From contig NZ_JAUFPQ010000013.1 in NCBI RefSeq assembly GCF_030409305.1, positions 62,001-126,000 of the forward strand: a stretch of 64,000 nucleotides of DNA, in the 5' to 3' direction. Below, piece after piece: positions 35,978 through 43,908 of the stretch. Position 1 is the first letter of the stretch. Each line of letters opens with the position of its first letter. Both the position numbers and the translations under genes were made by a program. Origin of the DNA: Halomonas maura (GTDB lineage: Bacteria > Pseudomonadota > Gammaproteobacteria > Pseudomonadales > Halomonadaceae). The notes beneath the pieces were generated by a model. That model was not told the DNA's origin. It worked only from the letters and a program-made list of their open reading frames with translations, and did no database searches.

Positions 35978-36937
35978 CTAGCCTTCTTCCGTCGGCCTAC
36001 GCCTTGCCCGCCGCCGCTCTCTCATCCGCCCCAACCCGCGCCGCAGCGGGCGCCATAGCCGGCTGAGCAGCCACAGCACGGGCAGGCCGATCACCAGCCA
36101 GGGGGTGAGGAACACCACCACCAGGATGACCTGGCCCAGCGATTCGAAGAACAGCGAGACGCTGCGATCCAGCGCCCGCCACAGCGGCGCGAGCACGCCG
36201 TGCTGGTGGGGCTCGACCCAGCGCTGCTGCTGGAAGCGGGCGGTGATGGCCACGCTTTCGGTCACCCGGGCCAGGTGGCGCTGCCGGCCCTGCATGGACT
36301 CGATCTCGCCCTGCACCCGGGCCAGTTCCCGCTCCACCTGCAGCAGGTCCTGGATGCGCCGCTCGCTGAAGCCGCGCCCCTCCTCGGCCAGCTCGGTGAG
36401 CCGCTCACGCAGCACGACCTGCTGGGCGAGTCGGGCCTCGAGATCGATGATCTGCTGGGTGCGGTCCTGGCGGGTGATCTCCACGCCGCTGAGCGCCGGC
36501 GACGCATTGATCAGCCGCAGCGGCTCGGCATCCTCCAGGCGGGTGCGGTCGATGCGCATGCCGAGCTCCCCGCCCGCCAGGCCGTGGCGCGGCGTGTCGA
36601 GCCGGCCGTGCGTCACCCAGCAGGAGTCGACGGCGACACAGGCCGCCTGGGTCTCGCGATAGGTGGCGACCAGGCGCGCGGCGTCATCGAACTGCAGGGT
36701 GTAGGCGCGTCGCTCCTCGACCCGCGCCTCCGCGTTCTCCGCCGGGCGCCCGGCCTCCATGCGGGGGGCCCGGCCGACCAGGGCCCCGCTCGGGACGTCA
36801 CTCGCCTCCCGGGACGGTGCGGGCCCCGTCGGCGGTCGCGGCCCGGGGCCCTGATCATCGCAGCCCGCCAGCCCCGGGAGCAGGCAGGCGATCAGGGCGA
36901 GGGGCAGGAGGCGGGGGCGGAGAGACGGGGCGGGCAT
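35978..36937 (-). CDS. DUF4349 membrane-anchored lipoprotein
   Basis: 319 residues. Signal with lipobox LPGLAGC and lipidation at Cys26, a long coiled-coil (RTQQIIDLEARLAQQVVLRE and RIQDLLQVERELARVQGE), and two C-terminal membrane helices (SLGQVILVVVFLTPWLVIG and LPVLWLLSRLW). Domain composition matches DUF4349. These proteins sit at the envelope; function unknown. Basic C-terminal tail of about 25 residues. Confidence 0.8.
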   Translation of the reverse strand: MPAPSLRPRLLPLALIACLLPGLAGCDDQGPGPRPPTGPAPSREASDVPSGALVGRAPRMEAGRPAENAEARVEERRAYTLQFDDAARLVATYRETQAACVAVDSCWVTHGRLDTPRHGLAGGELGMRIDRTRLEDAEPLRLINASPALSGVEITRQDRTQQIIDLEARLAQQVVLRERLTELAEEGRGFSERRIQDLLQVERELARVQGEIESMQGRQRHLARVTESVAITARFQQQRWVEPHQHGVLAPLWRALDRSVSLFFESLGQVILVVVFLTPWLVIGLPVLWLLSRLWRPLRRGLGRMRERRRARRRPTEEG

Positions 36938-37061
36938 CGGCGGGGTCGTCCTTGACGCGGGGAACGCTTCCAGCGTAGCACTCGCCTCGGCGGGAGCCCG
37001 TGTCGAGCCCGTCGAGGCGTGCCACTCCTCCGTCCAGGCCGACGCCGTCCCGCCGGCGAGA

Positions 37062-37589
37062 TCAGCGTGCCGTCATCCGCCCCCGCACGTCCTGGCCGCC
37101 CATGCGGCGGTGCCACAGGACCATGCCGACGTGGCCGGCAATCAACGCCAACAGCGCCCACGCCAGCTCGCCATGCAGCAGGCCGCCCAGGGCGGTCATC
37201 CACTCCACTTCTTCCCCCTCGAAGCCCGGCATCAGCGGCACGCCGAAGGGCGCGAAGGCACGGCCGGAGCCGTATTGGCGCAGCAGCGCCAGCACCGGCA
37301 CCCCGACCATCAAGGCATACAGCGCCAGGTGGCCGAGGGTCGCCGCGCGGTTCAGTGCCGAGGGACGCTGGGGTCGGTCGATCACGGCCCACAGGACCCG
37401 CACTACCACCAGCAGCATCAGCAGGGCCCCCAGCGGCATATGGGCTCCCCACACGGCCACCTCGAGGGCGGTGTCCGGAAACGCGAAGTGGACGCCGGCG
37501 GTCACGAACTGGAAGGCGAACAGGGCCGCCATGCCCCAGTGCAGCAGGCGGCTGATCCGGCCGTAGTGGGCGATGGGCGAGGCAGTCAT
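37062..37589 (-). CDS. Cytochrome b561-type membrane protein
   Basis: 175 residues, four membrane helices with heme-ligand histidines: His18 (SRLLHWGMA), His50 (WGAHMPLG), and later His residues in LLHGELAWALLALIAGHVG. Start from ATG 37589 with GGGAG upstream. Similar to YceJ/CybB proteins that accept electrons from quinol. It could transfer electrons to a periplasmic partner; none is adjacent. Confidence 0.85.
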   Translation of the reverse strand: MTASPIAHYGRISRLLHWGMAALFAFQFVTAGVHFAFPDTALEVAVWGAHMPLGALLMLLVVVRVLWAVIDRPQRPSALNRAATLGHLALYALMVGVPVLALLRQYGSGRAFAPFGVPLMPGFEGEEVEWMTALGGLLHGELAWALLALIAGHVGMVLWHRRMGGQDVRGRMTAR

Positions 37590-37927
37590 GGTGGAGTCTC
37601 CCGATGCTAGAAGTGGGGAGCCCTCAGGGTACACATCGATTAGGCGGCTAACAGGATGTCCGCGTGCAAGGATCGTGCAACACGCCTCGCCGGTGGGTCG
37701 ACGAGGGCGGCAACGGGATCTGGCTGGCCGGGCGCGGCCTTCGGGTCGCCTCGCCGGGCGCGTCTCGGAGCGGCCCGCTGAGGGCCGCTCGACGGGCCGA
37801 GGCGAAGGGGGTGGCCCGCAGCGCCTGCGCGCCGCGAGGGGCAGTGCGACGGGCAGCGGGGCAGGAGGCACCCCGGGGCCGGGGCGATGGTGGCGTGCCT
37901 CGCCCGCATGCCCCGGGAAGCCTGGCC
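37590..37927. other. Intergenic region with a long hairpin, no gene
   Basis: About 340 bases. A GC-rich imperfect inverted repeat around 37752-37803 (GCCTCGCC ... GGCGAGGC arms) could form a terminator. No frame supports a protein. Confidence 0.4.
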
Positions 37928-38473
37928 TCAGAAGGTATACACCGCCCCGGCGGTGACCATGTCGAGGTTGCCGATCTCGTCGGTGTCGAGGCGCTCGTAC
38001 TCCAGCCGACCGGTCAGCCCGAACAGCCCGAAGCTGGCCCCCACGCCATAGACGGGGTCGGTGCCGGAGCGGTCGCTGCCGGGGCCGCGCTGCTCGGCGT
38101 CCCAGTCGGCCATGCCGGCCTTGGCGTAGACGCCCATGGGGCCGAAACTCATCCCGGCCACGCCCTGGGCCTGGAGGCTCTCCACCTCGCGGGTCGCCGA
38201 GCGGCCGTTGACCTCGCCGTCCAGCTCGCCGCCGTTCACGTAGGCCAGCTCCACGCCCAGGTCGAGGAAGGGCAGCCAGCCGAAGTTGTAGCCGCCCATC
38301 AGCTTGCTGAGACCGGCCTCGTCGTCGAAGTCGCCGTCGCCGTGCATCTGCCCGACGCCGCCGCCGAGATAGAGGCCGGTGTCGCCGCCGGCCTGGGTGG
38401 TGCCGGCGGCCATGGCCAGGCCGCCGGCCAGCCCGGCGGCGATCAGGACCTTGAGGGGAATCATGCGAGACAT
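37928..38473 (-). CDS. Outer-membrane beta-barrel protein
   Basis: 181 residues, signal peptide (LIAAGLAGGLAMAAGTTQAG). Alternating amphipathic strands ending with a C-terminal aromatic-terminated strand (MVTAGAVYTF), consistent with an 8-stranded OmpW/OmpA-like barrel. Acidic loops are typical for halophiles. Its role is unknown. Confidence 0.8.
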   Translation of the reverse strand: MSRMIPLKVLIAAGLAGGLAMAAGTTQAGGDTGLYLGGGVGQMHGDGDFDDEAGLSKLMGGYNFGWLPFLDLGVELAYVNGGELDGEVNGRSATREVESLQAQGVAGMSFGPMGVYAKAGMADWDAEQRGPGSDRSGTDPVYGVGASFGLFGLTGRLEYERLDTDEIGNLDMVTAGAVYTF

Positions 38474-38648
38474 CCTGGCGTTCCTCCCTGCGAGAAAATT
38501 GGGCGCTCAGTGTAGCGTGCCTCCAGCCGGGCCTACAGGCCCGCTGCCGCATGCCTAAGTCCACTTGTCTGGCCCCACGGCCAGCGGGGCGCCACCCCGC
38601 CACCGGCATGCTAGGATGCAGGGCGCCGCTTGCCCTGGAGACGCCGTC

Positions 38649-39308
38649 ATGCCCCTGCCCGCCCTGCGCCATCTCGCCCTGTTGCTGCTCTGCCTGCCCA
38701 CCCTGGCCCTGGCCCAGTCGCCGTCGACCGAATGGCAGGCCTACGAGGATGCCCTGTCCCGCGGCGCCCAACAGGCCGAACTGTGGCAGCTCGGCTGGAC
38801 CGGCATCTATGCCGGCAGCCTGGCGTGGAACGCCTGGCAGGCCAGCGAGGCGAGCGACGACGCGGACCGCTTCGATGCCCGGGTGGGGGTGGTGAAGTCG
38901 ACGCTCGCCCTGGGCGGCCTGTTCCTCGATCCCCAGCCGCACCCCGCGGCCCATCGGCGCCTGCAGCAGGGCGACGGCGACCTCGAGGGCGCCCGCCGCC
39001 TGCTGCGGGAGGTGGCCGAGGAGGAGCGCCGGCGGCGCAGCTGGCAGGCACGGCTGTCCTCGCTGGCGGTGAACGGCGTCGCCGGGCTGGTGATCGGCGT
39101 CGGCGACGACCGCCCCGAGGATGGCGCGATCAACTTCGCCACCGGCATGCTGGTCGGCGAGCTGCAGCTGCGCACCCAGCCGGGGCAGGCCATGGCGGCG
39201 GTGAACCGCTTCCAGCCCACCCGGCTGACGCTCGGCGAGCTGCGGCTGGAGGGCGAGTATGCCTGGCTGGTCAGCCCCGAGCGCCTGGGCGTCGTGCTGC
39301 GCTACTGA
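38649..39308 (+). CDS. Exported protein of unknown function
   Basis: 219 residues from the ATG at 38649, with a clear signal peptide (LALLLLCLPTLALAQSPS). Helical first half with a predicted membrane-proximal helix, and a beta-rich second half (INFATGMLVGELQLRTQPG). No family recognised. Just upstream of the Zur-box znu operon but with an independent promoter position. Confidence 0.65.
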   Translation: MPLPALRHLALLLLCLPTLALAQSPSTEWQAYEDALSRGAQQAELWQLGWTGIYAGSLAWNAWQASEASDDADRFDARVGVVKSTLALGGLFLDPQPHPAAHRRLQQGDGDLEGARRLLREVAEEERRRRSWQARLSSLAVNGVAGLVIGVGDDRPEDGAINFATGMLVGELQLRTQPGQAMAAVNRFQPTRLTLGELRLEGEYAWLVSPERLGVVLRY

Positions 39309-39343
39309 ACCCGACGCCTAGGGTCGCGACAGTGGTCAGCGCC

Positions 39344-39366
39344 GATATTGTTATGTTATAACCTTC
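39344..39366 (+). promoter_or_regulatory. Zur box upstream of the znu operon
   Basis: ATTGTTATGTTATAACCTTC within this span matches the Zur consensus (GTTATANTATAAC core) with the palindromic GTTAT-ATAAC arms. Lies 26 bases before the small gene at 39392. Confidence 0.7.
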
Positions 39367-39391
39367 TCCGCATTTTCGGAGACCTTTCACC

Positions 39392-39541
39392 ATGGCGCAC
39401 CGCACTCACCGGCACCGCCCCGAGGGGCCGTGCCACTTCTCGTTGATGTCGCTGTCGGCGACCCGCCGGCTGCTGCTCGCGCTGGCCCCGCTGGTCGTGC
39501 TGTGGCTGGCGGTCGTCTGGGCCGCGGGGTGGGCAGGCTGA
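39392..39541 (+). CDS. Small His-rich one-helix membrane protein in the znu operon
   Basis: 49 residues: a His-rich N-terminal end (MAHRTHRHRPEGPCHF) and one helix (LLLALAPLVVLWLAVVWAAG). Its stop overlaps the znuC ATG (TGATG), so it is translationally coupled. Located between the Zur box and znuC. Possibly a zinc-handling or transporter-assembly helper; unreported as far as I can tell from sequence. Confidence 0.65.
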   Translation: MAHRTHRHRPEGPCHFSLMSLSATRRLLLALAPLVVLWLAVVWAAGWAG

Positions 39542-40275
39542 TGGCCCGGCTGCAGCTTCACGACCTGCAACTGGCCCGGGGCGGCCAGACGGTCCTCGAG
39601 CACCTCGACGGCCGCTTCCAGGACGGCGCGGTCACCGCCCTGATCGGCGCCAACGGCGCCGGCAAGAGCACCCTGATCGCGGCGATCATGGGCATGCTGG
39701 CCCCGGTGGCCGGCCGCGTCGAATGCCGCGTGCCCCGCGAGCGCTGCGCCTGGCTGCCCCAGCAGCTGGCCCTCGACCTGACCTTCCCGATGAGCGTGGA
39801 GGAGCTGATCATGACCGGCACCTGGCCGAGCCATGGCGCCCTCAAGGGCTACTGCGCGGCCCACTACCGCAAGGGGCGGGACATCATGGCGCGGCTCGGC
39901 ATCTCGCACCTGGCCCACCGCCAGCTCGGCGAGCTCTCCGGCGGCCAGCGCCAGCGCGCCCTGCTCGGCCGCACCCTGATGCAGGAGGCCGAGCTGCTGC
40001 TGCTCGACGAGCCCTTCGCCAACGTCGACGGCGAGACCGTCGAGGTGCTGATGGACGTGCTGCGCGACATGGCCCGCGGCGGCGCCACCATCCTGGTGGT
40101 GCTCCACGACATGGAACAGCTGGCGCGCCTGGCCGACGACGTGCTGCTGCTGGCCGGCGGCCACGGCCGCTGGGTCAGCCCCGAGGCGCTGCTCGACCAC
40201 CACGCCGGCCAACTGCCCCGCGCCCCGCGCCTGCCCTTCGACTTTTCCGAGGCCTCCCATGCTGGCACTGCTTGA
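39541..40275 (+). CDS. znuC: Zinc ABC transporter ATPase
   Basis: 244 residues from ATG 39541. Walker A GANGAGKST, Q-loop WLPQQLAL, signature LSGGQRQ, Walker B LLLLDEPF, switch His in VLHDME. Overlaps znuB by 17 bases. Zinc rather than manganese is inferred from the Zur box and the His-rich binding protein. Confidence 0.92.
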   Translation: MARLQLHDLQLARGGQTVLEHLDGRFQDGAVTALIGANGAGKSTLIAAIMGMLAPVAGRVECRVPRERCAWLPQQLALDLTFPMSVEELIMTGTWPSHGALKGYCAAHYRKGRDIMARLGISHLAHRQLGELSGGQRQRALLGRTLMQEAELLLLDEPFANVDGETVEVLMDVLRDMARGGATILVVLHDMEQLARLADDVLLLAGGHGRWVSPEALLDHHAGQLPRAPRLPFDFSEASHAGTA

Positions 40276-41149
40276 CGCCTGGCTGTTCGCCCCCTTCGAG
40301 TACGGCTTCATGCGCCGCGCCGTGGTCGCCGGCCTGGCCCTGTCGCTGGCCGCCCCGCCGCTGGGCGTGTTCCTGATGCTGCGCGGCATGAGCCTGATCG
40401 GCGACGCCATGGCCCACGCCATCCTCCCCGGGGTGGCGCTGGGCTTCCTGTTTGCCGGCTTCTCGCTGCCGATCATGAGCCTCGGCGGCATCCTCTCGGG
40501 GCTGCTGGTGGCGGTGCTGGCCGGCAGCGTCTCGCAGATGACCGGCCACCGCGAGGACTCGGCGATGGCCAGCTTCTTCCTGATCTCGCTGGCCGCCGGG
40601 GTGATGCTGGTGTCGCTGGGCGGCAGCAGCGTCGACCTCACCCATGTGCTGTTCGGCTCGATCCTCGCCGTGGACACCACCGCCCTGGTGCTGATCGCCG
40701 GCATCGCCAGCCTGATCGTCATCGCCCTGGCGGGGATCTTCCGTGCCCTGGTGGTGGAGTGCCTGGACCCGCTGTTCCTGCGCGGCCAGGGGGTGCGCGG
40801 CGGCGTGGTGCACGGCGTCTTCCTCGGCCTGGTGGTGCTCAACCTGACCGCCGGCTTCCAGACCCTGGGCACCCTGATGGCGGTGGGCCTGATGATGCTG
40901 CCGGCCACCACCGCGCGCTTCTGGAGCCAGCGCCTCGAGGGCCTGATCGCCATCGCCATCGGCATCGCCCTGGTGGCCAGCACCGGCGGCCTGCTGCTGT
41001 CGTATCACCTCAGCCTGCCCTCGGGGCCGTCCATCATCCTGCTGGCCGGCGTGGCCTACGTGCTCTCCGCGCTGTTCGGCCGCCAGCACAGCCTCGCCGC
41101 CCGCTGGCGCCGCACCGCCCGGCCCCTGGACACCGCCTCTTCCCCCTGA
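40259..41149 (+). CDS. znuB: Zinc ABC transporter permease
   Basis: 296-residue inner-membrane protein with about 8-9 helices of the ABC-3 type (MRRAVVAGLALSLAAPPLG start, GDAMAHAILPGVALGF motif, GALVTAATTARF-like VGLMMLPATTARFW). Follows znuC with a 17-base overlap and precedes znuA by 18 bases. Confidence 0.92.
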   Translation: MLALLDAWLFAPFEYGFMRRAVVAGLALSLAAPPLGVFLMLRGMSLIGDAMAHAILPGVALGFLFAGFSLPIMSLGGILSGLLVAVLAGSVSQMTGHREDSAMASFFLISLAAGVMLVSLGGSSVDLTHVLFGSILAVDTTALVLIAGIASLIVIALAGIFRALVVECLDPLFLRGQGVRGGVVHGVFLGLVVLNLTAGFQTLGTLMAVGLMMLPATTARFWSQRLEGLIAIAIGIALVASTGGLLLSYHLSLPSGPSIILLAGVAYVLSALFGRQHSLAARWRRTARPLDTASSP

Positions 41150-41167
41150 CGCCACGGAGACTCCACG

Positions 41168-42253
41168 ATGTCATCGACCCGGCTCTCGCCCAGGGCAGCC
41201 GCCCTGCTCGCCGGCGCCTCGGCGCTGCTCGCCCTGTCCGCCAACGCCCCCGCCGCGGAGCGGGTCCAGGTCCTGGCCAGCTTCAGCATCCTCGCCGACA
41301 TGGTCGAGCGGGTGGGCGGCGAGCATGTCGAGGTCACCGCCCTGGTGGGCCCCGACAGCGATGCCCACGTCTTCACCCCGCGCCCCACCGATGCCCGGGC
41401 CCTCGCCGAGGCCGACCTGGTGGTGTTCAACGGGCTGCAGTTCGAGGGCTGGATGGAACGGCTGACCGGGGCCAGCGACTACGCGGGGCCGACGGTGGTG
41501 GCCACCGACGGCATCGAGGCCGCCCTGGCGGCCGACGAGGACGCCCACGGCCATGACGACGGGGCTCACGACGCTCACGACACCGCCGACGAGGCCAATC
41601 AAGACGAGCACCACGACCATGACCACGGCGGCCGCGACCCCCATGCCTGGCAGGACCTGGGCCTCGGCCCGCTCTACGTCACCAACATCCGCGACGGGCT
41701 GATCAGTGCCGACCCGGATCACGCGGACGTCTACCGGGAGCGTGCCGCGCGCTACCTGGAGGAGATCGCCGCCATGGACGCCGAGATCCAGGCGCTGGTC
41801 GAGGCGCTGCCCGAGGACACCAGCGTGATCACCGGCCACGACTCCTTCGGCCACTTCGCCCGGGCCTACGGGGTGAGCTTCCTGTCGCCGGTGGGCCTGT
41901 CCAGCGAGGCCGAGCCCAGTGCCGCCAACATGGCGCGGCTGATCGACGTGATCCGCGAGCGCAACGTCCAGGCGCTGTTCCACGAGAACATGACCAGCCC
42001 GGCGATGATCGACCAGCTCGCCGAGGAGACCGACCTGCCGGTCGCCGGCACCCTCTATGCCGATGCCCTGGCCGCCGAGGGCGAGGCCAGCAGCTGGCTG
42101 GGCATGATGCGCCACAACGCCCGGCTGCTCCACGACGCCCTGGCCGATGCGGACGACGCCGGGGGCGAGCACGGTCATGGGGACGAGGCCGCCCACGAGC
42201 CGGCCGCTCACGAAGAGGCCTCCCACGACGAGGCGCATGACCACGACCACTGA
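41168..42253 (+). CDS. znuA: High-affinity zinc-binding periplasmic protein
   Basis: 361 residues, signal peptide with cleavage near SANAPAAE. Zinc sites: His in GPDSDAHVF, HHDHDHGG-type loop, EAM... with DTSVITGHDSFGHFAR and HENMTSPAMI. Two histidine-rich stretches (HGHDDGAHDAHD and the C-terminal HEPAAHEEASHDEAHDHDH, shown in parts) fit zinc capture and buffering. Last gene of the Zur-controlled operon. Confidence 0.94.
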   Translation: MSSTRLSPRAAALLAGASALLALSANAPAAERVQVLASFSILADMVERVGGEHVEVTALVGPDSDAHVFTPRPTDARALAEADLVVFNGLQFEGWMERLTGASDYAGPTVVATDGIEAALAADEDAHGHDDGAHDAHDTADEANQDEHHDHDHGGRDPHAWQDLGLGPLYVTNIRDGLISADPDHADVYRERAARYLEEIAAMDAEIQALVEALPEDTSVITGHDSFGHFARAYGVSFLSPVGLSSEAEPSAANMARLIDVIRERNVQALFHENMTSPAMIDQLAEETDLPVAGTLYADALAAEGEASSWLGMMRHNARLLHDALADADDAGGEHGHGDEAAHEPAAHEEASHDEAHDHDH

Positions 42254-42278
42254 CGGCAGCGTGACAGCGTGACAACGG

Positions 42279-42296
42279 CGCCACCTTCGGGTGGCG
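42279..42296 (+). terminator. Terminator of the znu operon
   Basis: CGCCACC/GGTGGCG stem with a TTCG tetraloop, 26 bases after the stop. Confidence 0.7.
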
Positions 42297-42322
42297 TTAT
42301 CCGTCGGTTCCGGGGCGATGCT

Positions 42323-42339
42323 AGACTCCTCATGAGTCT
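42323..42339. promoter_or_regulatory. Possible operator of the MntA-HepT module
   Basis: AGACTC, 5 bases, GAGTCT inverted repeat 21 bases before the ATG. HEPN-MNT operons are usually self-repressed. Confidence 0.35.
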
Positions 42340-42359
42340 TTTACGCCCGATACATCATC

Positions 42360-42668
42360 ATGCGCCTTAGCCACCAGCAGAGTGACCTCATCCTTGCCAT
42401 CGCAAGCCAGCTCGTCGGTCGCGACGCGGAGGTCCGCCTGTTCGGCTCGCGCCTCGATGATGCGCGCCGAGGCGGTGACCTGGATCTGCTGCTGGTCTCC
42501 TCGACGCCGATCTCGCTGCTGGCGCGCGCCGAACTGAAACAGGCACTCGAGGAAGAACTGCAGCTGCCTGTGGATATCCTGACTTATACACAGGGAGATG
42601 AGCCGACCCCCTTCCAGGCCATCGCCCTGCATCAGGCCCGACCCATCCGGAACGAGGATGCCGCATGA
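42360..42668 (+). CDS. mntA: MntA-type minimal nucleotidyltransferase antitoxin
   Basis: 102 residues. Active site G29-S30 (LFGSRLDD) and Asp40-x-Asp42 (GDLDLLL) give the GSX10DXD motif. In known pairs it neutralises the HEPN toxin by AMPylating a tyrosine. Overlaps the toxin gene by 4 bases. Confidence 0.88.
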   Translation: MRLSHQQSDLILAIASQLVGRDAEVRLFGSRLDDARRGGDLDLLLVSSTPISLLARAELKQALEEELQLPVDILTYTQGDEPTPFQAIALHQARPIRNEDAA

Positions 42669-43192
42669 GCCACGACATTCTCGACGAGCAGCAACGCCAC
42701 CTGGCTCAGCTCCTGGAGGCCATTCAGCGTTGCGCCTGGTTCCTTCACGAGTCCCAGGCAAAGCTCTCCTGGCCGATCGAGGCCGAGTGGCTTGCGGCCC
42801 GCAAGAAGGATGTCGACCTGTTCGAGACACTGGCCGCCATCAATGAGCAATTCGCCAAGCTGCAGGACTCGCTTGCATCCGCCATGCGGCATAGCGCTCT
42901 GCTCGCGGGAGAACCCACCGACAGCTTCCTCAAGATTCTCGCCTTCTTCGAGAAGCAGGGCATCATCGACTCCACGTCCGACTGGCAACGCTGCCGAGCG
43001 ATTCGCAACATGGCCGCGCATGAATACGCGACCAACTACGCGGAAATCGCGGAGCATTTCAATCTGCTACACGACCTCTCCGATGTGCTTTTGCAGGCTT
43101 CTCGGCGCCTGGTCACCTTGAGTACCGAACAGCTGGGGATTTCGCCCGCCAGCCAGGATTTCTCGGACGAGTTCGAACGTATCTTCGCCTGA
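42665..43192 (+). CDS. hepT: HepT-type HEPN toxin
   Basis: 175 residues. The R-x4-H-x-Y motif is exact: R114-N115-M-A-A-H119-E-Y121 in RAIRNMAAHEY. Y121 is the AMPylation target in the MntA-HepT model. Longer than typical HepT, with an extra N-terminal helical region. Second gene of a two-gene TA module. Confidence 0.88.
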   Translation: MSHDILDEQQRHLAQLLEAIQRCAWFLHESQAKLSWPIEAEWLAARKKDVDLFETLAAINEQFAKLQDSLASAMRHSALLAGEPTDSFLKILAFFEKQGIIDSTSDWQRCRAIRNMAAHEYATNYAEIAEHFNLLHDLSDVLLQASRRLVTLSTEQLGISPASQDFSDEFERIFA

Positions 43193-43242
43193 TTCGGCGG
43201 CAGTGCCACCAGCATCGGCTGTTTAACGCCAGGGAGGCCGCC

Positions 43243-43908
43243 ATGCTCGAGTTTCGCCGGGTGCACAAGGCCTACGCCACGCCCCAGGGCCCGTTGCGGG
43301 TGCTGGCGGGCGTCGACCTGCGCCTGGCGGCGGGCGAGAGCCTGGCGCTGATGGGCGAGTCGGGCAGCGGCAAGTCGACCCTGCTGCACCTGGCCGCGGG
43401 CCTCGACCTGCCCGATCGCGGCGAGGTGCGCCTCGACGGCCGGGCGATCTCGTCGCTGGCCGAGCCGCAGCGGGCACGCCTGCGCCGGGAACGCCTGGGC
43501 CTGGTGTTCCAGCAGTTCCACCTGGTGCCGAGCCTCGACGTGCTCGACAACCTGCGCCTGCAGGCGCGCCTGGCCGGCCGCGAGTCGCCCGGCTGGACCG
43601 CGCGGCTGGTCGCGCGGCTGGGCCTCGCCGGGCGCGAGCGCCACTATCCCGAACAGCTCTCCGGCGGCCAGCAGCAGCGCCTGGCCATCGGCCGCGCCCT
43701 GGCGCCGCGCCCCGCCCTGCTGCTCGCCGACGAGCCCACCGGCAACCTGGACGAGACCACCGCCGGCGAGGTGCTGGCGCTGCTGCTGGAACTGGTGCGC
43801 GAGGCCGGCAGCGCCCTGCTGGTGGCGACCCACAGCCCCAGGGTCGCCGCCCCCCTGGATCGCCGCCTGCGGCTCTCCCACGGCCGCCTCGGGGAAGCGC
43901 CGCCATGA
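43243..43908 (+). CDS. LolD/MacB-type ABC transporter ATPase (AttE-like)
   Basis: 221 residues. Walker A GESGSGKST, signature LSGGQQQ, Walker B LLLADEPTGNLD, switch His in VATHSP. Overlaps the permease gene by 4 bases. The set ATPase-permease-lipocalin matches the AttE-F-G-H arrangement known in Agrobacterium. Confidence 0.88.
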   Translation: MLEFRRVHKAYATPQGPLRVLAGVDLRLAAGESLALMGESGSGKSTLLHLAAGLDLPDRGEVRLDGRAISSLAEPQRARLRRERLGLVFQQFHLVPSLDVLDNLRLQARLAGRESPGWTARLVARLGLAGRERHYPEQLSGGQQQRLAIGRALAPRPALLLADEPTGNLDETTAGEVLALLLELVREAGSALLVATHSPRVAAPLDRRLRLSHGRLGEAPP

